37,035 nucleotides of DNA from positions 1 through 37,035 of the forward strand of contig ONQE01000007.1 of NCBI GenBank assembly GCA_900319925.1. Direction: 5' to 3'. Positions 7,744 through 17,003 of the stretch are shown piece after piece. Within the stretch, counting starts at the first letter, position 1, and each line of letters opens with the position of its first letter. The translations under genes and the position numbers were made by a program. The notes under the pieces are model-generated. The model saw nothing but the letters and a program-made list of their open reading frames with translations, searched no databases and had not been told where the DNA came from. This stretch comes from an uncultured Bacteroidales bacterium. Its GTDB lineage: Bacteria; Bacteroidota; Bacteroidia; Bacteroidales; WCHB1-69.

Positions 7744-8940
7744 ATGAAGATATTAGTACTTAACTGCGGCAGTTCCTCCATCAAGTATCAACTTCTGGAG
7801 ATGGAGCCGCAACCTGAGCTTTTGGCCAAAGGTTTAGTTGAGCGCGTCGGTTTAGCGATGGGCGAGTTCACCCACAAGCCGGTTGGCAAGGAGAAATGCT
7901 ATGTGCAGACGCCCATCCCCACGCATGAGGAAGGCATCAAGCTGGTCTTGAACATGCTGACCGATCCCGAGCACGGTGTCATCAAGTCTTTGGACGAGAT
8001 CGGCGCGGTAGGTCACCGTGTGGCGCACGGCGGCGAATATTTCAAGGAGAGCTGTGTCATCGGCGACAAAGAGCGTGAGGAAATCGCGAAACTTTGCGCT
8101 TTGGCACCGCTGCACAACCCCGCCAGCCTCACCGGCATCGACGCGATGAAGAAGTTGCTGCCCAACGTGAAGCATGTCGGCGTGTTCGACACCTCCTTCC
8201 ACCAGACCATGCCGTCGGAGGCTTACCTTTACGCTCTGCCTTACGAGTATTATAGCGAGAAGAAGATCCGTCGTTACGGTTTCCACGGCACCAGCCACAA
8301 ATATGTGGGTCCGAAAGCCGCTGAGATTGCAGGTGTTCCCTACGAGCATTCGAAAATCATCAGCTGTCACCTTGGTAACGGTGCTTCCATCTGCGCCATC
8401 AAGGACGGCAAATCCATCGACACCTCCATGGGCTTCACCCCGGTCGAGGGTCTCGTGATGGGCACCCGCGTGGGCGACCTCGATGCTGGCGTCCTGCTCT
8501 ACATCATGGACACGGAAGGTCTGGACACCAAAGCCATGAACAACCTCATCAACAAGAAGAGCGGTCTGCTGGGTATCTCCGGCAAGAGCGTTGACATGCG
8601 CGACATCCGCGCGGGTCGCGACGCTGGCGACGAGCGCAGCACGAACGCCTTCAACATGTTCGCTTACCGCGTGCGCAAGTACATCGGTGCCTACGCAGCG
8701 GCGATGGGCGGCGTGGATGTGATCCTATTCACCGGTGGCATCGGCGAGAACGCCTGGTTCCAACGCGAAAAGATTTGCGAGAACCTGGAGTGGCTCGGCG
8801 CCAAGATGGACCACGAGGCCAACGAGAAATACTGCGGCGAAGACGGCATCATCTCCACCCCCGATTCCACCACGAAATTGGTGGTTGTCACGACCAACGA
8901 GGAGTTGGTTATCGCCACGGATACCTACAACCTCTTGTAA
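7744..8940 (+). CDS. ackA: Acetate kinase
   Basis: This 398-residue protein is full length for the family. It interconverts acetyl phosphate + ADP and acetate + ATP, the ATP-yielding step of acetate fermentation. Motifs in order: N-terminal phosphate-binding LVLNCGSSSIKYQ (N7), VGHRVAHGG, DTSFHQTMP (catalytic Asp region), FHGTSHKYV, HLGNGAS, GLVMGTRVGDLD and the C-terminal ATP-binding FTGGIGEN. The start at 7744 is chosen because the conserved N-terminus begins there; the in-frame ATG at 7693 lies inside the promoter. The usual partner pta (phosphotransacetylase) is not adjacent on either side. A strong terminator follows. Confidence 0.98.
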   Translation: MKILVLNCGSSSIKYQLLEMEPQPELLAKGLVERVGLAMGEFTHKPVGKEKCYVQTPIPTHEEGIKLVLNMLTDPEHGVIKSLDEIGAVGHRVAHGGEYFKESCVIGDKEREEIAKLCALAPLHNPASLTGIDAMKKLLPNVKHVGVFDTSFHQTMPSEAYLYALPYEYYSEKKIRRYGFHGTSHKYVGPKAAEIAGVPYEHSKIISCHLGNGASICAIKDGKSIDTSMGFTPVEGLVMGTRVGDLDAGVLLYIMDTEGLDTKAMNNLINKKSGLLGISGKSVDMRDIRAGRDAGDERSTNAFNMFAYRVRKYIGAYAAAMGGVDVILFTGGIGENAWFQREKICENLEWLGAKMDHEANEKYCGEDGIISTPDSTTKLVVVTTNEELVIATDTYNLL

Positions 8941-8959
8941 TAAAGAGCTTTACATTGAT

Positions 8960-9000
8960 AAAAAGAGAGCCGGTCTTCTTGAAAGGCCGGCTCTCTTTTT
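8960..9000. terminator. Strong bidirectional terminator
   Basis: Perfect 14-bp arms AAAAAGAGAGCCGG (8960-8973) and CCGGCTCTCTTTTT (8987-9000) flank a 13-nt loop. T-runs lie on both strands, so it can end ackA (plus) and the convergent gene at 9019 (minus). Confidence 0.92.
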
Positions 9001-9018
9001 ACGTTGGCATTCGCGCGG

Positions 9019-9909
9019 TTACCCGCGTTCATAGAACGTCTCCCGCAGCATCCGGAAATTCTGCGGTTCCACCTCGTCGTGGATGAACTCGCGGGCCATG
9101 CTTTGGCGGCCGTCGTCGGCATATTCGTACTCCGCCCAACCGGTGATTTCGCCATTTTTGTCGAACATCGTGTTTTTCACCACACGATCCTCGTCATATT
9201 CCATCGTGATGCGGCGGTAGGAATCCAAATCCTCCTCCACGACCTCCGTCTGGCGGTTCTGCTCGTCGAACGTGCGGTTCACCTTGGCAATCAGCTTCAT
9301 ATCGTAGTCGTAGATCAGGTCTTTCACGCGGTCGCCGTTGTCGTTGTAGGTGAACTCGTAGGTGCGGCGGTCCTTGTTCTGCACTTCGTCGCGGACATAG
9401 ACAGTCACTTGGCCCTTCTCATCGTATTGATAATGATGTACATACATCGCATTGCCGTAGTCATCGTTCTCCGTCACGGTGTCGGGGCGCCCATTCACGA
9501 AGGTGGCGGTCTTCTCGACGTAGTCCAGATTCCCGTCCACATAGACCTCCTGTTTCACCACGTTGCCCTCGGCGTCGTAGTAGTACTTGGTGACGTACTC
9601 TTCGGAGGCGTCGCCATAGTAGTTGCTCTGAGATGCAAGTCGCTGGTTCTCATCGTATTTGTTCACCGTCTTCTGCAGCAGGATGTCGTCTTGGTCGTAC
9701 TGTTCGGTTTGCACGAGTTCGCCGTTCTCGTTGTAAGTGTTGACGGTCAGTGTGTTAAGGGTTCCGTCGGGTTCGTAGCGTTCTTCGCGGAGGATGTGGC
9801 CGTTGTCGTCGTATTCGGCGTAGCCTTCCGTATATTCCACGGGTTCAATGTCTTGCGCGTCATAGCCGACCCGCTGATATTCCTTCTTGGTGATTTTGAG
9901 ACTTTTCAT
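9019..9909 (-). CDS. Cytoplasmic YD/MORN-like repeat protein, unknown function
   Basis: A 296-residue, strongly acidic and Tyr-rich protein without signal peptide or TM segment. It consists of about a dozen imperfect 20-25-residue repeats of the type 'Y-x-Y-D-x-x-G-x-[hydrophobic]-x-x-[EQ]-x-x-Y' (YAEYDDNGHILREERYEPDG, YYYDAEGNVVKQEVYVDG, YQYDEKGQVTVYVRDE, YEYADDGRQSMAREF). This resembles RHS/YD or MORN-type beta-hairpin repeats found in Bacteroidota hypothetical proteins, but no toxin domain or secretion signal is seen. It has its own promoter and converges on ackA. I do not recognise a specific function. Being leaderless, it is unlikely to be a secreted polymorphic toxin. Confidence 0.75.
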   Translation of the reverse strand: MKSLKITKKEYQRVGYDAQDIEPVEYTEGYAEYDDNGHILREERYEPDGTLNTLTVNTYNENGELVQTEQYDQDDILLQKTVNKYDENQRLASQSNYYGDASEEYVTKYYYDAEGNVVKQEVYVDGNLDYVEKTATFVNGRPDTVTENDDYGNAMYVHHYQYDEKGQVTVYVRDEVQNKDRRTYEFTYNDNGDRVKDLIYDYDMKLIAKVNRTFDEQNRQTEVVEEDLDSYRRITMEYDEDRVVKNTMFDKNGEITGWAEYEYADDGRQSMAREFIHDEVEPQNFRMLRETFYERG

Positions 9910-9933
9910 TGTTCTGGGGTTTTAAAGTTGGGG

Positions 9934-9941
9934 CAAAGATA
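9934..9941 (-). promoter_or_regulatory. Predicted -7 box for the YD-like repeat gene
   Basis: The minus strand reads GTATCTTTGCCC, matching TAnnTTTG, 24 nt upstream of the ATG at 9909. Confidence 0.6.
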
Positions 9942-10223
9942 CATTTTTTGTTGAAGTTATTTCGCTGCATTAACAAAATGATTGATTTTTGGCTTTTCCC
10001 TTTGAGGCCTAAATTAACGAACTAAGCCAGGGTTTTACCGATAGAAATGGTTTCTCAAGTGTCTAAAATGAAAAATAATTCGACACTTTTGCAAAAAACG
10101 AGAACAACTTATTTGTAAAAGTATTAACTTTGCAAAATCTTTTCGTATACTGTGCGAGGAGTGCGAGTTGTGGTTTAATATTCTGAAAATTAGTAATTTA
10201 AGTAATAATAAAAAACAAGAACG
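9942..10223. other. Divergent intergenic region before the 1644-residue protein
   Basis: AT-rich, about 280 bp. It contains the leftward promoter at its edge and a rightward TAnnTTTG box at 10125. No open frame or strong hairpin is seen. Confidence 0.4.
10125..10132 (+). promoter_or_regulatory. Predicted -7 box for the glycine-rich/FISUMP gene
   Basis: TAACTTTGC matches TAnnTTTG, 91 nt upstream of the ATG at 10224. It is the only one of the set that lacks the preceding G, so it is less certain. Confidence 0.45.
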
Positions 10224-13200
10224 ATGAAAAAAAGTTTACAGTGTTCCCGCAGTTTTCGGGAAAAAAGGCATTTTTTGCCGACATTTTTGGCGTTGGTCGT
10301 GATGTTCTGTATGACGGGCAGCGTATTGGGACAGACATGGGAGACTAAAACAGAGAAAAGAACGAGTGGAACGTCATATTCTTTGCCCAGTGGAACTTAT
10401 CAGATCACTAAGTTCCAAGCCTGGGGCGGTGGTGGCGGTGGTGCCACAAATGATAACCGCGAGTTGGCAGCAGGCGGCGGTGGTGGCGGCGGATATGCTG
10501 AATATAGCACAAACATTTCCGCACATAAAGGTCAAAGCGTAAGCTATTCTATCGGTGCTGGCGGCGGACCGGGAGCGACGGGAGGATCCAGTTCTGTTAC
10601 TTTTGGTGGTACAAATTATATCACTGCTTATGGTGGTGGCGGCGGCTCTCAAGGAAGAGATGGAAGCGGATATGCAGCTGGAGGAACAGGCGGTGGACAT
10701 ACTGGAGTCTCTGGTTATACGGGGTATTACGGAGGAAATGGGGGACGAGGCCATAGAGGCAATAGTGGTCAAACTGGCTGGAGAATGCATGTGTCCGGAG
10801 GCGGAGGCGGTAGTGGTGCAGGAAGTTCCGGCAATGGTAATGGAGGAACAGATGGAGAGTCTCATTATAGAGGTCTTTGGGATGGTTGGGGCGTTAGGCA
10901 TACTCCTGCTGGCGGCGGATCCAAATCAGAGGGAGGTGGCGCTGGAGGTCATGGTGGTCATTGCGACCAGGCAAGTTCTTTGTCTGGAGGAAATTTCTCG
11001 AGTGCTTCAAGCGGTAGCGCATACGGCGGCGGTGGCGGCGGCGGTGCAAAAAGATATACTGGAAATGAGAACAACACAGGCGGATCGGGAGCTGCAGGTG
11101 CAGTATGGATTACGTATAAGACATTGAAATTATCTGTTCTTTTCAATCAGAATACGACTGACGCAGTATCCAATATGCCGTCCGATGCAACTATTTGGTA
11201 TTACGACCAATACAATACCATTACAATCTCTTCAATCCCGACTCGTAGCAATTATTTGTTCCAAGGCTGGTATCTTGACGCGGCGTGTACGCAAGCCCTT
11301 GACGGAAATGCCATTTGCGACAAAACGGCAGATTTCACATTATATGCCAAGTGGGAAGAGATAACCGCGCCGGATATGTTTAGCAAAGCGGAAAATTACA
11401 TGGCTTGCCAAGGCGAAGTCATCAAAATTGAAGTCGAGGGATTACCCGCAGGCTATACTTACGCTGTCTATACACAACCGACGGGTGGAACGTACAGCTA
11501 CAGTTCCGACCCCACCTTCTTCCTCAAAACCGACAATTCCGATGAAGTTGCCTACGTGCAAGCCATCTCCAATGGCACATCAGTAGGTGACAGAATCGAA
11601 GTCCCTGTGTTAGCCAGCGCTTTCTGCGGCGGCAGCACTACAGATCAATCCTGCAGTGGCACACTGCTCTACAATGAGGACTTCGGCGGAAACAGTACGA
11701 CCGACCCGAATTACTCCTCTTCGGATGCCAACTTCACCTCGGATATGGATTTTGTGGCAGGAGGTATTCCCGGTCGTGGCGAGTATGGCATCCTCAAACA
11801 CATCCCCGAGGATTTTCAAGGCTTTACTCCTGTGACTAATAATTCCGACCATACACATCCCGGCAATATTAATCAAGGTTATTTCATGTTCATTGACCCG
11901 AGTGACCTTTCGATGGGCCATACAGTGGCGGAGACCACTATCAGCAACCTCTGCGACAATACTGAACTCACCTTTTCCTTCTGGGCTTCAGACATGTGGA
12001 GCACTTCGAATGCAGACGCTTTTGCGAATGCCAATAATAACCAACAACCTTCCACACCGAAATTCGATATGCAGCTCGTCAACCCCGCGAACGGCAAGGT
12101 TCTGGTTCAGACGAGCGTGTGCACCCCGGCGCGTACGGCTGAACAGTCCTGGCATCAGTTTGGCGTGAAATATACCATTCCTGCCAATCTGCACAGCGTC
12201 AAGTTCCGTCTGGTCAACCGTGAGAACAACGGTATGGGCAACGACTATGGTATCGACGACATCAAGGTGACCTTCTGTGGTGCCGACATCGTGCAAGGGA
12301 ATCCCGATATCACGGTTTGCGAGGGCGATGAAATCAGATTGGAAACGACGGTGACAGTATCTCCTAATGTTATCCCTACTCCCAAATACAAATGGCAGAA
12401 GACCAACACCCCAAATGATGAGAGCTCTTGGCAAGACGTTGCCATAAAGGATGTAGATGATTATGTAATTGATGCTGCAACGATGAACGATGCCGGCTAC
12501 TACCGTATGTTCGTGGCCGATGCGTCTAATGTTGCGGAGGTGCCGACATCTTCCAATTGTGCCATTCGGACGGAGGAAGATTTCCATGTCATTGTGAATT
12601 CCAAGAGAGTTCCCGTTTTCGATAATTTACAGAGCTCCTATTGTTACGGCGCTACGGTGACTCTTCCCACCACATCTGATAATGGAATTGAAGGTACATG
12701 GAACCCGACTGAGGTGAACACCACAGCCCAGGAACCGATAACATACACCTTCACGCCGACGGATATGACGTGTGCCCAGACTTATTCAAAGGAAATTACA
12801 ATTCAGAGTTCGACCGTTGCTACAATCACGGCGACTCCCACGGCTATCTGTAACGGAGGGACTGCCACGCTTTCCGTGCCTGAAGTGACCGGCAATACCT
12901 ACAAGTGGAGTACGCAGGAAACCACCGCAAGCATCACCGTCAATGCGCCGAACACGTACAAGGTGACTGTGACTGCCGCGGGTGGCTGTGAGAGCCAGGG
13001 AGAAATCAATATTACCCAATACGATGCAATGACTCCTGGTGCCATCAGTATCAGCGTCACTGTCTGCAGCGTAGCCGATACCTTGGTGAAAATCACCAGC
13101 GCGACCCCGGCTTCCGGCGGTGCCCCTGATGGTTACTATCAATGGGAGATGTCTTCTTCACAGAACTTCCCCACTGGTGATGTGACCGTTATCACCTCCA

Positions 13201-15158
13201 ACACTGACGGTTATTCCGTGCCGATCGCCAACTCCTACCACAAATACTACCGCAGAGGTTATGTGACTGACTGCGGCACGGTCTATACCGAGCCGGTCTA
13301 TGTCATTAACAGCGGTACGATTGCGCCGGGTGCCATCCAAGGTGAAGACCAGGAGTACTGTGCCGGAGCTGAAGTCTCCAAGACGGTGAACGTGGGTACC
13401 ATCACGGTGCAATCCGGTGCGCCCTATACGGTGCAGTGGATGACCTCTACCGACAATACAAACTGGACTAATGCTATCTCTATTGCCTCCTCTGAGAGTG
13501 ATCTTTCCTATACTTACACCAGCACCAGTTTCGACGCTGATGTCTATATTCGCTACTATGTGCAAGTGGAAGGTTGTGAACCGGATACTTGTAACGGTGT
13601 CGTTTATCTGAAGAAGAACCCGCTGCCGGTCATCGTCATCGAGGATGTGACCAGTGACAATGTCATCTGTCCGAGCGTGGGTACGCAGGAGATTACCGGT
13701 AAGGTGACCACTGCCACCACTGCCAACTACACCTACACGTGGAGCGGCGGCCTGACAGTGACCCCGGCGACCACCACCACGGCTGAAGTCGAGAATACGG
13801 TGACGGCTACCATTCCTGCCACCTGTGACGCCTCTTATACCGTGACGTTGAACGTTACCGACGGCAAGAACTGTGCTGCTCAGCCAGTCTCCAAGACCGT
13901 TGAGGTGAAGAATACGGTTACCCCCACCGTCACCTGTGCCAATGATGTGCAACAGAACACTGATGTACATAAAAACTATTCCACGGTGACGTTGCCGAAC
14001 CCGAATTACGCGGGTAACTGCGACGCGACCTGCGAAATCACCTACAGCCCGGCTATGTCTGCCGAAACGGGTGTTTCGGCCACCAATGCCTCCGGTAAAT
14101 ATCCGATTGGTACCACCACGGTGACCTACACCGTGACGGATGTTTGCAATCAGGAGAACAGTTGTTTCTTTACGGTTACGGTGGTTGACAATGAGGAACC
14201 GTGTATTGGCTGCGACCCGAATGACCCGGATCCGACAGATCCGACGAAGGGTGTTGACTGCGATGACATTAGCGACATGATTACGGCAATTGGCGATATC
14301 GCCCCCGATCCCAACCATAACAACTATACGCACAGCGGCACATCATGGGATGTTACCGCATCCGACAACAGCGGCGCTGTTGCCTCCCTGACGTACTCGC
14401 TCAGCGGTGCAACGAATCTCGAATACAATGAAGCCAACACTTCGCTCGACGGCCAGACGTTCAACGCGGGCAAGACAGTGGTGACGTGGAAGGCTGTTGA
14501 TGCTGCGGGTAACATAGCGACTTGCTCGTTCGAGGTTGTGGTCGAGTATCCTTGCAATGGCACCATCACGATGTCCAGCGGTCACGAGTACACGTACAAG
14601 CGTATCGGCAGCCAGTGCTGGTTCACCGAGGATTTGCGCGAGGAGGTGGGCGACCACCATTCGTACAAGGACAATGACGCGAATCTCGTGAAGTTCGGCT
14701 ACCTGTACAGCTGGTACACTGCTGCCGGAGTGCCTGAGGGTAACAACAACGCTGTCCCGACTACGCATATCGGCGATGATGGCGAGCCTTACGTGCAGGG
14801 TATCTGTCCGGAAGGTTGGTCAATCGGCTGCCAGGCGGACTATGAGATTTTGAACAGCTATGCTACGGATGTGAAGTTTTTGAAGAGCACGAGCACGCAG
14901 TACTGGCAGAGCGGCATGGAGGGCGAGACCCCGAGCACGGGCTTCGACGCACGTGGCGGCGGCTGGTACAACAGCTCCCTCGGCCGTTACGAGGATTTGA
15001 TGACGAACTACCGCTTCTGGACGAGCAATAGCGCACCCGGCTCTACAATAGCCACGGGTGGAGTCATCAACTACTACTGCGACGGTATTATGTTCGAACC
15101 GAGCCAGAAGGCCGACCGCCGCAGTGTGCGTTGCATCCGCAAAGTCTATTCCGAATAG
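10224..15158 (+). CDS. Large secreted multidomain protein: Gly-rich, InlB-like, HYR, FISUMP
   Basis: This 1644-residue protein has an N-terminal signal peptide (hydrophobic core about 18-34, likely cut near VLG/Q at 36). Domains in order: a very glycine-rich region at about 66-300 (runs of 6-7 Gly, as in Bacteroidota glycine-rich domains); an InlB B-repeat-like unit at about 302-378 ending in LYAKWEE; a jelly-roll-like adhesin region at about 476-686; several Ig/PKD-like units with paired Cys; HYR-like units at about 1232-1326 and 1356-1444, separated by a DPDPTDPT linker; and a C-terminal FISUMP domain (Fibrobacter succinogenes major paralogous domain) at about 1445-1644 (YKRIGSQCWFTEDLRE, GYLYSWYTAAG, GICPEGWS, RRSVRCIRK). 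It is likely displayed on the cell surface. No T9SS type A or B sorting domain is visible, so its export route is open. It has its own promoter and a strong terminator. Confidence 0.88.
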   Translation: MKKSLQCSRSFREKRHFLPTFLALVVMFCMTGSVLGQTWETKTEKRTSGTSYSLPSGTYQITKFQAWGGGGGGATNDNRELAAGGGGGGGYAEYSTNISAHKGQSVSYSIGAGGGPGATGGSSSVTFGGTNYITAYGGGGGSQGRDGSGYAAGGTGGGHTGVSGYTGYYGGNGGRGHRGNSGQTGWRMHVSGGGGGSGAGSSGNGNGGTDGESHYRGLWDGWGVRHTPAGGGSKSEGGGAGGHGGHCDQASSLSGGNFSSASSGSAYGGGGGGGAKRYTGNENNTGGSGAAGAVWITYKTLKLSVLFNQNTTDAVSNMPSDATIWYYDQYNTITISSIPTRSNYLFQGWYLDAACTQALDGNAICDKTADFTLYAKWEEITAPDMFSKAENYMACQGEVIKIEVEGLPAGYTYAVYTQPTGGTYSYSSDPTFFLKTDNSDEVAYVQAISNGTSVGDRIEVPVLASAFCGGSTTDQSCSGTLLYNEDFGGNSTTDPNYSSSDANFTSDMDFVAGGIPGRGEYGILKHIPEDFQGFTPVTNNSDHTHPGNINQGYFMFIDPSDLSMGHTVAETTISNLCDNTELTFSFWASDMWSTSNADAFANANNNQQPSTPKFDMQLVNPANGKVLVQTSVCTPARTAEQSWHQFGVKYTIPANLHSVKFRLVNRENNGMGNDYGIDDIKVTFCGADIVQGNPDITVCEGDEIRLETTVTVSPNVIPTPKYKWQKTNTPNDESSWQDVAIKDVDDYVIDAATMNDAGYYRMFVADASNVAEVPTSSNCAIRTEEDFHVIVNSKRVPVFDNLQSSYCYGATVTLPTTSDNGIEGTWNPTEVNTTAQEPITYTFTPTDMTCAQTYSKEITIQSSTVATITATPTAICNGGTATLSVPEVTGNTYKWSTQETTASITVNAPNTYKVTVTAAGGCESQGEINITQYDAMTPGAISISVTVCSVADTLVKITSATPASGGAPDGYYQWEMSSSQNFPTGDVTVITSNTDGYSVPIANSYHKYYRRGYVTDCGTVYTEPVYVINSGTIAPGAIQGEDQEYCAGAEVSKTVNVGTITVQSGAPYTVQWMTSTDNTNWTNAISIASSESDLSYTYTSTSFDADVYIRYYVQVEGCEPDTCNGVVYLKKNPLPVIVIEDVTSDNVICPSVGTQEITGKVTTATTANYTYTWSGGLTVTPATTTTAEVENTVTATIPATCDASYTVTLNVTDGKNCAAQPVSKTVEVKNTVTPTVTCANDVQQNTDVHKNYSTVTLPNPNYAGNCDATCEITYSPAMSAETGVSATNASGKYPIGTTTVTYTVTDVCNQENSCFFTVTVVDNEEPCIGCDPNDPDPTDPTKGVDCDDISDMITAIGDIAPDPNHNNYTHSGTSWDVTASDNSGAVASLTYSLSGATNLEYNEANTSLDGQTFNAGKTVVTWKAVDAAGNIATCSFEVVVEYPCNGTITMSSGHEYTYKRIGSQCWFTEDLREEVGDHHSYKDNDANLVKFGYLYSWYTAAGVPEGNNNAVPTTHIGDDGEPYVQGICPEGWSIGCQADYEILNSYATDVKFLKSTSTQYWQSGMEGETPSTGFDARGGGWYNSSLGRYEDLMTNYRFWTSNSAPGSTIATGGVINYYCDGIMFEPSQKADRRSVRCIRKVYSE

Positions 15159-15183
15159 TGGATTGTCGCAATGGTTGAAAAGC

Positions 15184-15219
15184 AAAAGGCCGCCTGCGTT
15201 TTCGCAGGCGGCCTTTTTT
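15184..15219. terminator. Strong terminator between convergent genes
   Basis: A perfect 15-bp stem AAAAGGCCGCCTGCG (15184-15198) and CGCAGGCGGCCTTTT (15203-15217) with a TTTT loop is followed by more T. The A-run at the other end makes it potentially bidirectional, ending the FISUMP gene (plus) and pruA (minus). Confidence 0.93.
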
Positions 15220-15241
15220 CGTATTGTTGTTTGTCAACGAA

Positions 15242-16867
15242 TTATCCGAGGAAAGGATAGCCGTAGTCCGTGGCGGGGACGTAGGTCTCCTTGATGCAAC
15301 GGGCGCTGATCCAGCGGACGAGGTTGAGCATGCTGCCGGCCTTGTCATTGGTGCCGGATGCGCGGGCGCCGCCGAAGGGTTGGCAACCCACCACCGCGCC
15401 TGTCGGCTTGTCGTTGATGTAGAAGTTGCCGGCGCAATGGCGCAGGATGTTCTCGGCTTGGATGATGGCGTAGCGGTCGCGGGCGATGATGGAGCCGGTG
15501 AGGGCGTACGGAGAGGTCTCGTCGCAGATGTGCAGCATCTCTTCGTATTTGTCGTCCTCATAGACATACACCGTGATGACCGGTCCGAAGATCTCCTCGC
15601 GGATGGACTCGTAATCCGTGGTCTTGGCCAGGATGATGGTGGGCTCCACGAAGTAGCCGACGGACTTGTCGTAGTTGCCGCCGAGCACGATTTCAGCGTC
15701 CTTAGAGGCTTTCGCACGGTCGATGTAGCCGGCGATGTTGTCGAAGGACTTCTCGTCGATGACGGCGTTGATGAAGTTGGAGAAGTCGCGGACGTCGCCC
15801 ATCTTCACGGTCTTCATCATATCTTTGATATGTTGCAGGGTCTCCTCCCAGATGGATTTGGGCACGTAGGCGCGGGAAGCGGCGGAGCACTTCTGGCCTT
15901 GGTACTCGAAGGCGCCGCGCAGGATGGCGACGGCCAGCTCGCGTGCGGGAGCGGTCTTGTGGGCGAAGATGAAGTCTTTGCCGCCGGTCTCACCCACGAT
16001 CTTCGGGTAGGTGTTGTAGATGTCGATGTTCTCGCCGATGAGCTTCCAGAAGCTCTTGAAGGTGCCGGTGCTGCCGGTGAAGTGGATACCGGCGAGGTGC
16101 GGCGACTTGAAGGCTACGCTGCTGATGACGGAGCCGCTGCCGGGCAGGAAGTTGATGACACCGTCGGGAAGGCCGGCCTCCTGAAGGAGTTTCATCAGGT
16201 AGTAGTTGGAGAGGATAGCTGTGGTAGAGGGCTTCCAGATGGTGACGTTACCCATCAGAGCGGGAGCCACGTTGAGGTTCAACGCGATAGAGGTGAAGTT
16301 GAACGGGGTGATGGCATACACGAAACCCTCCATGCCGCGGTACTCGTTGCGGTTGAGCGTGGCGTGGTCGGAGATGGGCTGCTGGCCATAGAGTTGGGAA
16401 GCGAAGTAGGTGTTGAAACGCAGGAAGTCGATAGCCTCGCACGGGCAGTCGATTTCGGCCTGCATGGGGCTCTTGCCCTGGCCCAACATACAGGAGGCGT
16501 TCAGGATATAGCGGTATTTGGTGGCGAGCAGCTCGGCAGCCTTCATCATGATGGAAGCGCGTTGGATCCAGGGAGTCTCCTCCCAGTCCTTCTTGGCAGC
16601 CATGGCTGCGTCGATGGCCATCTGCACCTCCTTGGTGCCCACTTTGTGGTATTTGGCCAGCACGTGGTTATGCTCGGTGGGCATCACCACCTGACCCATG
16701 TCACCAGTACGGACTTCCTTACCGCCGATGATCAACGGAATCTCAATTTCTTGGTTATACTGTCTGTCTAATTCCTGTTGCAACAGGGCTCTTTCCGGCG
16801 TACCGGGCGCGTAGGAGAAAACCGGCTCGTTCTGCGGTTCTCTGAATACATAATTCGCGTTGTTCAT
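15242..16867 (-). CDS. pruA: L-glutamate gamma-semialdehyde dehydrogenase (P5C dehydrogenase)
   Basis: This 541-residue aldehyde dehydrogenase oxidises glutamate semialdehyde (from proline via pyrroline-5-carboxylate) to glutamate with NAD+. The length and the long N-terminus match the stand-alone P5CDH group (ALDH4-like), not the bifunctional PutA. Visible residues: N190 in ITPFNFTS (oxyanion Asn), K212 in IWKPST (cofactor), E293 in VGETGGKDF (general base) and the nucleophile C327 in EYQGQKCSAASR. A proline dehydrogenase gene is not adjacent. The start at 16867 follows a predicted promoter by 46 nt. Confidence 0.96.
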   Translation of the reverse strand: MNNANYVFREPQNEPVFSYAPGTPERALLQQELDRQYNQEIEIPLIIGGKEVRTGDMGQVVMPTEHNHVLAKYHKVGTKEVQMAIDAAMAAKKDWEETPWIQRASIMMKAAELLATKYRYILNASCMLGQGKSPMQAEIDCPCEAIDFLRFNTYFASQLYGQQPISDHATLNRNEYRGMEGFVYAITPFNFTSIALNLNVAPALMGNVTIWKPSTTAILSNYYLMKLLQEAGLPDGVINFLPGSGSVISSVAFKSPHLAGIHFTGSTGTFKSFWKLIGENIDIYNTYPKIVGETGGKDFIFAHKTAPARELAVAILRGAFEYQGQKCSAASRAYVPKSIWEETLQHIKDMMKTVKMGDVRDFSNFINAVIDEKSFDNIAGYIDRAKASKDAEIVLGGNYDKSVGYFVEPTIILAKTTDYESIREEIFGPVITVYVYEDDKYEEMLHICDETSPYALTGSIIARDRYAIIQAENILRHCAGNFYINDKPTGAVVGCQPFGGARASGTNDKAGSMLNLVRWISARCIKETYVPATDYGYPFLG

Positions 16868-16913
16868 AATAATTCTTTGTTCTTAATTTTATGTTAGGGA
16901 TAAAATTTCGGTG

Positions 16914-16921
16914 CAAAAATA
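16914..16921 (-). promoter_or_regulatory. Predicted pruA -7 box
   Basis: The minus strand reads GTATTTTTGCAC, matching TAnnTTTG, 46 nt upstream of the pruA ATG. Confidence 0.5.
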
Positions 16922-16968
16922 CAAAAAATACGTTCAGTTCAGCAATTTGTTTAGGATTTTAGCACGAA

Positions 16969-17003
16969 CTACTAACTGCTAACTACTAACTGCTAACCGC
17001 TAA
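16969..17003. repeat. Heptad tract abutting the stop codon of the 17512 gene
   Basis: Five in-phase units (CTACTAA, CTGCTAA, CTACTAA, CTGCTAA, CCGCTAA) include the stop codon CTA at 17000-17002. On the gene's strand the unit is GTTAGTA/GTTAGCA, identical to the tracts after prfA and after the hydrogenase-like gene. Confidence 0.85.

Noticed and set aside
15224..16771. 515-codon plus-strand frame opposite pruA
   Set aside because: Antisense shadow; PruA catalytic residues are intact on the minus strand. The similar plus-strand frame at 23487-25097 opposite glutamine synthetase is rejected for the same reason.
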